NCBI RefSeq assembly: GCF_900156625.1
Contig: NZ_FTOB01000001.1
Location: 310,001 to 374,000 of the forward strand
Reading direction: 5' to 3'
DNA length: 64,000 bases
Source of the DNA: Zobellia uliginosa
GTDB taxonomy: Bacteria > Bacteroidota > Bacteroidia > Flavobacteriales > Flavobacteriaceae
In this document: positions 46,064-52,501 of the stretch, one piece after another
How the letters are laid out: each line of letters begins with the position of its first letter
Numbering within the stretch: the first letter of the stretch is position 1
Made by a program: the position numbers and the translations under genes
The notes under the pieces: generated by a model
What the model was told of the DNA's origin: nothing
The model's database searches: none
What the model saw: only the letters and a program-made list of their open reading frames with translations

Positions 46064-46087
46064 TTTACCGACCAAACGGTCTGTAAA
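46064..46087. promoter_or_regulatory. TetR-operator-like palindrome 2
   Basis: Arms TTTACCGACC and GGTCTGTAAA (one mismatch) around AAAC. The inner half shares ACCGACCAAA with palindrome 1, so the two look like related sites 120 bases apart. It ends 5 bases short of the end of the nuclease-like gene. Confidence 0.4.
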
Positions 46088-46091
46088 AGTC

Positions 46092-46706
46092 TTAGGCCAG
46101 TCTTTTGGCAACACCGGATTCCTCTAAAAAATCGAGTTTCAAAATAAGGTTTAAAGGGTTTTCCACCTTGTTTTTGGTTGACGAAAACAGATATCCTTCG
46201 CTTCTATGGTGTAGCATATCCAGTTTTATTTTACCGTGTAGCTTTTGGCGCAATAAGGCATACTTTTTTATAGAGGCCGCGGTAATGGAACGGCGCTTCA
46301 AAAGGGCAATGAGTTTTTGCCGGTTTACCAAGGTGATTTTACATGAGGTAAAAGTGTTCGGGGCATCGGCATAAATAGAAGTAACCAAAGCATAGAAATC
46401 CGTTTTCTTAGAGGTATCGAATAACCAACCTTTCTTTAATGAACCTTTCTTTTCATAATTCAGTTCAAAGGCAAAGGTGGGCAGGTTTTCATTGACATAA
46501 TCGAGCTGTGCCTTTTCGTCTATAAAAAATTGCTTTCCATTGGTTTTGTGCCTAAAGATGAGGTCTATGCCTTTCAATTGGCGACTTAGGTCGCTTACCC
46601 GCTCAAAGGTGTAATGTTTAAGGTAGTGTTTGTAATAGCGGTCCAGTAAAATATAAAGCCTTTGTTCCCGTTCTAGATCCGATTTGAAATTACTCTGAGT
46701 AGACAT
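46092..46706 (-). CDS. Putative type II restriction endonuclease (PD-(D/E)XK)
   Basis: The product is a 204-residue soluble basic protein directly downstream of a C5 DNA methyltransferase (30-base gap, same strand). GIDLIFRHKTNGKQFFIDEKAQLDY (residues 46-70) fits the nuclease core: D48, a 14-residue hairpin, then D63-E64-K65 as the (D/E)xK element and a Gln at 67. An N-terminal helix (8-35) precedes it. The rest (ITLVNRQKLIALLKRRSITAASIKKYALLRQKL) is helical and basic and could contact DNA. I do not recognise the family; the role as the partner enzyme is inferred from the motif and position. Recognition site unknown. Confidence 0.65.
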   Translation of the reverse strand: MSTQSNFKSDLEREQRLYILLDRYYKHYLKHYTFERVSDLSRQLKGIDLIFRHKTNGKQFFIDEKAQLDYVNENLPTFAFELNYEKKGSLKKGWLFDTSKKTDFYALVTSIYADAPNTFTSCKITLVNRQKLIALLKRRSITAASIKKYALLRQKLHGKIKLDMLHHRSEGYLFSSTKNKVENPLNLILKLDFLEESGVAKRLA

Positions 46707-46736
46707 GTTACATTGATAGATGTAATTTTTAAGGGA

Positions 46737-47963
46737 TTAAACATCAATTTTATCCGCTAGGGCTTCGGCTATTTTTTCAACAACGCCAACAACCAGGGCA
46801 TTGCCCATAAAAAAGGCCCGTTTGGTATCGCTTATGCCCTCTAAAAGTGTGTGATTGTCAGGAAACATATTCAAGCGTTCGAGTTCTACGGGCGTTAAGC
46901 GTCTCAATCCCTTTTGGGTCTGTACCACATGCTTGAAACGAGAAGGCGATTTTCCGCCCTCTCCGGTAATGATAGTCCTTGAAGCATTGTCCAATGCATC
47001 GGGAAATATCATCCCCCCTTCGCTGTAGTTATAGGTAAAACCTGATTTGGCTGTTCGTACTTCCTTTTTTGCCCCTTTTAAGTATTCCCATTTATGATAG
47101 TCCTCTTCGGGAATGAAAAAGGCTTCGGTGACCTCCCCGTTTTGAAGCACATCGCCCAAAACGGTACGTTTGCCATCGTAGCTAGGTGCCGTTTTTACGG
47201 TAAAGACCTTTCCGTCGATAAATACCCCCGAGTTTTGAAAAGGGGAAAGTCCTTCTCCCAAATTAAAATTCTCCGAAATATGTACCAAATCTCCCTCGAT
47301 TTTGAAGGATGTGGGCTTTTGTACCGTTTGTTGAACGGGAAAAGCAGCAGGCATCGTTCCCGATGTATGTATCCAATCGGCGGCATCCGATTTTTTAAGG
47401 GCGTTATAAAGGGGAGTTGATTTGTGGTAGCCCAAGAAAAAAATGCGTCTACGGCGTTGGGGCATACCATAGTCCGCAGCGTTAATCACGCGCCATTCGA
47501 CCGCATAGCCCAAGTCGTCCAAACTTTTCAACATAATGGCAAAATCACGGCCACGTTGGGCAGAAGGTGATTTTAACAGGCGGTCTACATTTTCAAGAAA
47601 TAAGTACTTGGGTGGGTTTTTCTTTTCAGACAATATGCGGTGTATGCTCCACCAGAGGACCCCTTTTTTACCGATCAGCCCTTTGGAATTTTGTAAAGTG
47701 GTCGCTACCGAGTAATCTTGGCAGGGAAAACCACCTACCAAAAGGTCGGCATCGGGAATGGCATCGGTAGGAACTTCGGCTATATCTTCGTTACAATGAT
47801 TGGCCTTACCGAAGCGGGCCTCATAAACGATAGAAGCATGTTGCGTTTTTGTAGAAGGTTCCCATTGGTTGCTCCAGACGACCTCGTATTGTCCGGTTTT
47901 TTCGAGTCCGAGGCGGAATCCTCCGACCCCTGCAAAAAGTTCTATTGCCTTGAGTTTGCTCAT
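46737..47963 (-). CDS. DNA (cytosine-5-)-methyltransferase, type II
   Basis: This 408-residue C5 methyltransferase has all catalytic motifs. Motif I is ELFAGVGGFRLGL (8-20). Motif IV is GGFPCQDYSVA with catalytic C81. Motif VI is ENV (124-126) and motif VIII is YGMPQRRRRIFFLGY (165-179). Motif X is FMGNALVVGVVEKIAEAL near the C-terminus. The target-recognition region lies between about 190 and 330. It should methylate cytosine at an unknown site and protect the host from the nuclease encoded next to it. Length is normal for a stand-alone type II enzyme. A vsr gene is not present. Confidence 0.95.
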   Translation of the reverse strand: MSKLKAIELFAGVGGFRLGLEKTGQYEVVWSNQWEPSTKTQHASIVYEARFGKANHCNEDIAEVPTDAIPDADLLVGGFPCQDYSVATTLQNSKGLIGKKGVLWWSIHRILSEKKNPPKYLFLENVDRLLKSPSAQRGRDFAIMLKSLDDLGYAVEWRVINAADYGMPQRRRRIFFLGYHKSTPLYNALKKSDAADWIHTSGTMPAAFPVQQTVQKPTSFKIEGDLVHISENFNLGEGLSPFQNSGVFIDGKVFTVKTAPSYDGKRTVLGDVLQNGEVTEAFFIPEEDYHKWEYLKGAKKEVRTAKSGFTYNYSEGGMIFPDALDNASRTIITGEGGKSPSRFKHVVQTQKGLRRLTPVELERLNMFPDNHTLLEGISDTKRAFFMGNALVVGVVEKIAEALADKIDV

Positions 47964-48046
47964 TTGCGATAAAATTACATAATTTCACGAAGAGACTGTT
48001 TCAAAATAGCCTCTAATGCAACGAAAAAATGATAATAAATTTAAGA

Positions 48047-49240
48047 ATGAAGGGATATAAGATAGGTGGTTTGATGATTGGTTTTTTAGTATTGTTTTTG
48101 GTTTCCTGTACCGAAAAAAGCAAGAAGGAAGCCAAGCTTTTAAAGACTATTTCCGAAATACGGGAGGAATATGCACCAGATAAAAGAACCGCACTTTTTG
48201 ATGTTCACGTTTTTACCGATACCGAAAAATATATATTAAAAGGGGAAAGCAACCTGCCGGAAGCTATAGGAAAATTGAGGGCGACCTTAAAGGCAGAAAA
48301 CATTACCTATACCGATGCCATAGAAATATTACCTTCAAAGGAACTTGGGAAAAAGACATGGGCCGTTGTCAATATCTCGGTGGCCAATCTTAGGAGCAAG
48401 CCCAAACATTCTGCAGAATTGGCCACACAGGCTACCTTGGGTACCCCGGTAAAGGTTTTTAAGAAAGACGATGACTGGTATTATATTCAAACTCCCGATA
48501 AATATCTGTCTTGGGTCGATGCAGGGGGAATTGTTTTGATGGATAAAAGCCAAGCCGAAAACTGGAAAAACAAAAACAAACTTATTTATACCGAAACGGC
48601 CGGATATTCGTATCAGGACGCTAAGGAGGGACAACGAGTTTCCGACTTGGTCGCCGGGGATATTTTGGAGATGATAGGGGAGACCGAAGAATTTTTTGAA
48701 GTGCAATATCCCGATGGAAGAAAGGCCTTTGTGAGTAAAGAAGAATCGGAACCCTATGAAAGTTGGTTGGAAAAATTGGATCCAAGTCAAGAGAGCCTTG
48801 TCGCCACCTCAAAAACACTGATGGGTGTGCCGTATTTATGGGGAGGGACCTCGACCAAGGGAATGGACTGTAGCGGTTTTACCAAAACCATATTCTTTCT
48901 CAACGGAATGATCATCCCAAGGGATGCCTCACAACAGGTACACACGGGTAAAGCGGTTGATTCCGTCAAAAATTTTGATAATCTACAAAAAGGCGATTTG
49001 CTGTTCTTTGGAAGAAAAGCCACCGACTCAACCGCTGAAAAAGTGGTACACGTGGGCATGTGGATCGGGAACAATGAGTTTATACATGCCTCAGAGATGG
49101 TACGCATTAGCAGTATGGATAAAAATGCCGATAACTATGACGAGTTCAACCACGACCGTTATCTACGTTCAAAACGCATCTTAAAGGAAAATGACGATGC
49201 CTTGATTAGTTTGGTTAAAGACCCTGTTTTTAAGGATTAA
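48047..49240 (+). CDS. SH3 domain and NlpC/P60 cell-wall peptidase lipoprotein
   Basis: With the start at MKGYKIGGLMIGFLVLFLVSC the product has 397 residues and a lipobox Cys; an ATG 18 bases earlier is also open. An SH3b domain (about 105-165, VVNISVANLRSKPKHSAELA.. ending WVDAGG) precedes a second SH3-like part (about 190-240). The NlpC/P60 catalytic domain covers about 255-385, with Cys in STKGMDCSGFTK, His in KVVHVGMWIG and a third polar residue in EFIHASE. Such enzymes cut gamma-D-Glu-diamino-acid bonds in peptidoglycan peptides. It is divergent from the methyltransferase gene and ends at a REP-like element. Confidence 0.92.
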   Translation: MKGYKIGGLMIGFLVLFLVSCTEKSKKEAKLLKTISEIREEYAPDKRTALFDVHVFTDTEKYILKGESNLPEAIGKLRATLKAENITYTDAIEILPSKELGKKTWAVVNISVANLRSKPKHSAELATQATLGTPVKVFKKDDDWYYIQTPDKYLSWVDAGGIVLMDKSQAENWKNKNKLIYTETAGYSYQDAKEGQRVSDLVAGDILEMIGETEEFFEVQYPDGRKAFVSKEESEPYESWLEKLDPSQESLVATSKTLMGVPYLWGGTSTKGMDCSGFTKTIFFLNGMIIPRDASQQVHTGKAVDSVKNFDNLQKGDLLFFGRKATDSTAEKVVHVGMWIGNNEFIHASEMVRISSMDKNADNYDEFNHDRYLRSKRILKENDDALISLVKDPVFKD

Positions 49241-49250
49241 TGCTCGTTGT

Positions 49251-49281
49251 GGGCACGAGCATGATGCTCGCGCTAGCGGGG
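49251..49281 (+). repeat. REP-like palindromic element, copy 1
   Basis: GGGCACGAGCAT, a single G, then ATGCTCGCGCTAGCGGGG. Arms GCACGAGCAT and ATGCTCGCGC pair with one mismatch. A further arm ATGCTCGT (49240-49247) can pair with ACGAGCAT as an alternative hairpin. The tail GCTAGCGGGG is shared by other copies. Confidence 0.75.
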
Positions 49282-49291
49282 GGTTTTACTT

Positions 49292-49323
49292 CAGACGAGT
49301 ATGAGGCATACGTTAGTGGGCGG
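49292..49323 (+). repeat. REP-like element, copy 2 (decayed)
   Basis: ACGAGTATGAGGCATACGTT followed by AGTGGGCGG aligns with copy 1 along its length with scattered substitutions; the hairpin is degraded. Confidence 0.55.
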
Positions 49324-49347
49324 TATGAACAGTTATGAAATAGAAGT

Positions 49348-49791
49348 TTAATGTTCCATCCCAATTTTAACGGTAGAAACAATGGTTTCCATATCATCAA
49401 GGCTCTGATGAATACTTACATAAGCGTCCAATTGGAGCAGTCCATCATAATCAATAGGTTCTCCATTATCTAATTTTGAAACTACGGTTTCTCCAACGGA
49501 ACACGTACATTTTTTGAGTGTGATAGCAATATTGTCTTTTTCGTCACCACTACTGTACCTAATGTAAGCAGGATGTTCATCTGTATTGGAATCGACTAAT
49601 TTTACCAATACGTTTGTCGTGCCATCATCTCCTTCCGTAAAGGTTACCGTACCGGTAACATTGAAACCTTCCGTGGCTTCAAGTTGATATACTGTGCTTC
49701 GTAAGGCCTCTTCATGGTCATCATCATTGTTACAAGCCACTGATAAAACCACAATTACAAATAAAGACAGAAGTGATATATACTTTTTCAT
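49348..49791 (-). CDS. CHRD-like secreted lipoprotein
   Basis: This 147-residue protein has a lipoprotein signal (LSLFVIVVLSVAC, Cys at 20) followed by an acidic stretch NNDDDHEE, the usual surface-lipoprotein start. The rest is beta-rich. The segments VTGTVTFTEG, DEHPAYIRYSSG and YDGLLQLDAYVSIHQSLDDMETIVSTVKIG match the CHRD-domain pattern (HPAHIH.. and YVNVH..) seen in Flavobacterial secreted proteins. The pair of His-containing loops is like that of Cu/Zn-superoxide-dismutase-like folds, but enzymatic activity is not implied. Confidence 0.65.
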   Translation of the reverse strand: MKKYISLLSLFVIVVLSVACNNDDDHEEALRSTVYQLEATEGFNVTGTVTFTEGDDGTTNVLVKLVDSNTDEHPAYIRYSSGDEKDNIAITLKKCTCSVGETVVSKLDNGEPIDYDGLLQLDAYVSIHQSLDDMETIVSTVKIGMEH

Positions 49792-50040
49792 TCTACAGTT
49801 TATAGATTTAAAATTACTTTTTTTCGACCCTTATTAAATACATAATAAGGCCACCCCAAAAAAGATGCTAATGTAGATATTAAAATATTACAGAAATTAA
49901 GAAATTAAAAAAAAATAGGGATTGAAAAAATGATTTAGGTTCGCAGGGAAACCCTTGCTTAAAAATAGCCGGTTCTTTCGTAATATTCTCTTGGTGATGT
50001 GTTTAACACGCCCCATGGTTTTGTCTTTTCGGCTGTAAAG
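49792..50040. other. Intergenic region between the CHRD-like and MORN genes
   Basis: AT-rich, no credible gene. A minus-strand 67-codon frame (49897-50100) runs through a repeat and is probably not coding. Confidence 0.4.
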
Positions 50041-50086
50041 AAACATCCCCGTCCTTCGGGAACCGCCTTCAAAGGGGTGTTTTTTA
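50041..50086. repeat. Dispersed GC-rich hairpin of a second kind
   Basis: AAACATCCCC (50041-50050) pairs, with one bulge, with GGGGTGTTTT (50074-50083). Inside lies a smaller CCTTCGGG hairpin. The phrase CCTTCAAAGGGG recurs at about 52468-52480, suggesting an interspersed repeat. Confidence 0.4.
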
Positions 50087-50094
50087 CTTAACAC

Positions 50095-50119
50095 GGGCAC
50101 AATGTTCGTGCTAATGGGG
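50095..50119 (+). repeat. REP-like element, copy 3 (short form)
   Basis: GGGCACAATGTTCGTGCTAA followed by TGGGG. Same head (GGGCAC) and tail (GTGCTAnnGGGG) as copy 1 but with the centre shortened. Confidence 0.6.
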
Positions 50120-50124
50120 ACAAT

Positions 50125-50721
50125 TTACTTTTCTTGTAGAACACCTTCCTTGTAGTGCTTAACGGTTTTTGATTGCCCTGTTTCATCATAGTAACACCAT
50201 TCCCCTTCCTTTTTACCGTTTTTATAACTTCCTTCTTCCCTTAGAATGCCTGATTTATAATAGAAATCTTTAAATCTGCCATCTCCGTTTAGTCCAAAAT
50301 TGGTAGTATAGAGCATGTTTCCATTGGTATTATAAACCTTATATACTCCGAATAAAAGGCCATTCTTGAAGTTTTCGGTCTTTATCAATTTATTCTTGAA
50401 GGTGGTTTTCCAAAGACCATTTTTATAACCTTTTACAAAAGACCCGAGTTGATTAAAATCGGTTTTCAGCCCTTTAAAAGGAGTGTTGGGAATATCATTT
50501 CCTTCCCCGTCATAATCTTGCTTTTTCTCTTTTTCTTTTCGAATCGATATAGAATATTTCCCTCCTAGAGCCTTTCCTTTTGGGGAACAATATTTCAATT
50601 TACCATCAACATTTTTTGCAATTATATCGAGGGAACCGATAGGCGTAGTTATAGGTTCCATTTTTTTTTGGGCAGACAACAAGGTCATTGTACTGAAATA
50701 AACAAGTAATAAATATCTCAT
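50125..50721 (-). CDS. Secreted MORN-repeat-variant (YwqK-like) protein
   Basis: The 198-residue product has a signal peptide (about 1-17, LLSAQ). It contains four to five MORN-variant repeats of about 23 residues from residue 80 on, such as GYKNGLWKTTFKNKLIKTEN, LREEGSYKNGKKEGEWCYY and KTVKHYKEGVLQEK. Proteins of this kind are often labelled YwqK-family antitoxins, but there is no toxin partner here. The repeats more likely mediate binding outside the cytoplasm. It lies between two REP-like elements. Confidence 0.75.
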   Translation of the reverse strand: MRYLLLVYFSTMTLLSAQKKMEPITTPIGSLDIIAKNVDGKLKYCSPKGKALGGKYSISIRKEKEKKQDYDGEGNDIPNTPFKGLKTDFNQLGSFVKGYKNGLWKTTFKNKLIKTENFKNGLLFGVYKVYNTNGNMLYTTNFGLNGDGRFKDFYYKSGILREEGSYKNGKKEGEWCYYDETGQSKTVKHYKEGVLQEK

Positions 50722-50764
50722 ATTTATGGATTAGCGTAAAACTTTAAGATTTCTTCCTGCAATA

Positions 50765-50797
50765 CCCCGCTAGCGCAAGCGTCACGCTTGTGCCGCC
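50765..50797 (-). repeat. REP-like element, copy 4 (inverted)
   Basis: On + it reads CCCCGCTAGC followed by GCAAGCGTCACGCTTGTGCC. Arms GCGCAAGCGT and ACGCTTGTGC pair with one mismatch around a single C. In reverse complement it has the same head and GCTAGCGGGG tail as copy 1. Confidence 0.75.
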
Positions 50798-50867
50798 AAA
50801 GGTTTCTCATGTAACGAAGTACAATTAATTATATTGATGTATGTTTGATATTAACTATGACTTAAGG

Positions 50868-51431
50868 ATGAAATTAAAATATACTTTTCTTTTACTTTTT
50901 ATCAGTGCTTCTCTATTTTCTCAGAGAAGTGGCAATGTTAAGCAAGGTAAAGAGTGGAGTAAAGACGGCTCGTTGTTTGGTGCTAAATCTTTCATTTTTA
51001 AAGATATATTAGGGACTTCCGAGGAGGTTAAAAAGTTTGCGATTATACCTCTTTACGCCGCTTCATCTGAGGAGTTAACGACGGTATTTTACAATGCGGA
51101 AGAGATGGACAAAAATGGAGTTGTTTTCTGTTTTTACGGTTCCTATTGGAATGATTCGGGAGTATTGTATACTGAATATGGATACAAAAACCTTGATGAA
51201 AAAAAAGCTCTAATGTTTCTTAATAAAATACAGGATGTTATTGATTCAAACGAAGATTTTTTGAAGGATGAAAAAAATATAAACAATCTGTTTTTTGACT
51301 TTGAAGATATATCTGTTTTAATTTATCACGAAGGAGGTATAAAACTGAGATTGTATTGGGGTAATTTTGACTCAACATGGGATGAAAAAGCATTCTATTG
51401 GACGAAAAAAAGATTTGAGAGAGAATTATAA
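50868..51431 (+). CDS. Exported protein of unknown function
   Basis: Started at MKLKYTFLLLFISASLFSQ it has 187 residues and a clean signal peptide; an ATG 27 bases upstream is also open. The mature part has no motif that I recognise. It is mixed alpha/beta by appearance, with an acidic middle (DVIDSNEDFLKDEKNINNLFFDFEDISVL) and an aromatic C-terminus (LRLYWGNFDSTWDEKAFYWTKKRFEREL). Base composition is more AT-rich than the neighbouring sugar genes, and REP-like elements lie upstream, suggesting an accessory gene. Confidence 0.65.
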   Translation: MKLKYTFLLLFISASLFSQRSGNVKQGKEWSKDGSLFGAKSFIFKDILGTSEEVKKFAIIPLYAASSEELTTVFYNAEEMDKNGVVFCFYGSYWNDSGVLYTEYGYKNLDEKKALMFLNKIQDVIDSNEDFLKDEKNINNLFFDFEDISVLIYHEGGIKLRLYWGNFDSTWDEKAFYWTKKRFEREL

Positions 51432-51528
51432 TTGAGAAAGATTGATGTTAGCTTAGATTCCTCCACTACGCGAGTGCCAGATTTTTTTCTGTTTTCAAAT
51501 ATCTTAAAATAAGAATGATAGTAAAAAC

Positions 51529-52392
51529 CTAAAAATACCGCTGCAATATTTCCGTAACCGAAGCCTTATAAGAATGACCAAAAAGGTTTAAATGCACTAA
51601 GAGATAGTAGAGTTGGTAGAGGTCGTTTCTTTCGTTTTCATGACCTACAGGCCTAAAATGTTCTTGATAGGCACTATAGAAAGAAGGGCCAAAACCTCCA
51701 AAGAGTCGGGTCATGGCCAAATCTACTTCGTGATGGCCGTAATACACCGCCGGATCTATTAAATAGGGAGTTCCGTTTTGTGAGATCAAGTAATTTCCGC
51801 TCCATAAATCACCATGGAGCAAAGAAGGTTTTGTGTTGGGAAATAGATTTTTACAAGTTGTTAAAAGCTGGTTTTCGGAAGGGATTTCGCCATCATTTAA
51901 CTTACCCGTTTCTTTTGCCAGTTGCAATTGGGGCATAAGTCGTTCTTGCACATAAAATTCGGCCCATTGCATGTGGTTTGAATTAGATTGGTTAAGCTTG
52001 CCGATAAAGTTGTCGGTAGAAAATCCAAATTCCTTTTGGGTCGTATGGTGGTGTAGGGCCGCCAGTTGATGGCCTAAAAGTTCAAAGTCGGTTTCTGTGG
52101 GGCGTTTGGGTTCGATATAGTCCATTACCAAAAATCCGCCTTTTTCAAGGGACCCACAGAGTAGAATCTTTGGTACGCCTATGGTTTTAGATTGGGCAAT
52201 AGCCTCCAAGCCTAATTTTTCGGCCTTGAACAGCTCATAGCCGTTTTCTCCATAATTGATTTTACAAAAAAAACGTTCCGTTTCGGTTTCTAGGAGGTAG
52301 GCCTCTGAAATATCACCCCCGGAAACGGATTGAATCCGCTCAATATTCACACAGAGCAAATACGCGATATGTTCCTTTAGGTGCTTATCCAC
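51529..52392 (-). CDS. Fructosamine-3-kinase-family protein
   Basis: This 287-residue protein has an APH/choline-kinase-type fold. The catalytic loop LLHGDLWSGNYLI (H193, D195, N200) and the DPA motif (YLIDPAVYYGHHEVDLAMTRLFGGF) identify the fructosamine kinase family. Family members phosphorylate ketosamines or protein-bound fructosamine, allowing deglycation. The N-terminus (SVSGGDISEAYLLET) is the family's nucleotide-loop region. Length is complete. Transcribed alone on the minus strand. Confidence 0.92.
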   Translation of the reverse strand: MDKHLKEHIAYLLCVNIERIQSVSGGDISEAYLLETETERFFCKINYGENGYELFKAEKLGLEAIAQSKTIGVPKILLCGSLEKGGFLVMDYIEPKRPTETDFELLGHQLAALHHHTTQKEFGFSTDNFIGKLNQSNSNHMQWAEFYVQERLMPQLQLAKETGKLNDGEIPSENQLLTTCKNLFPNTKPSLLHGDLWSGNYLISQNGTPYLIDPAVYYGHHEVDLAMTRLFGGFGPSFYSAYQEHFRPVGHENERNDLYQLYYLLVHLNLFGHSYKASVTEILQRYF

Positions 52393-52501
52393 GCCGCTAA
52401 GTTAATACTATCGATTGATTTGCCCTGTTGGAGCGAGCTTCGGGCTTGTGACACATCCGTATAATTTCTTGTCCTTCAAAGGGGAGAGCATATCCCGGAT
52501 A

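Noticed and set aside
49897-50100. Minus-strand frame of 67 codons
   Set aside because: It runs through the GC-rich hairpin repeat and a REP-like element, with no recognisable protein signal.
50125-50721. YwqK-family antitoxin of a toxin-antitoxin pair
   Set aside because: The name comes from database labels for MORN-variant proteins; the product has a signal peptide and no toxin gene is adjacent.
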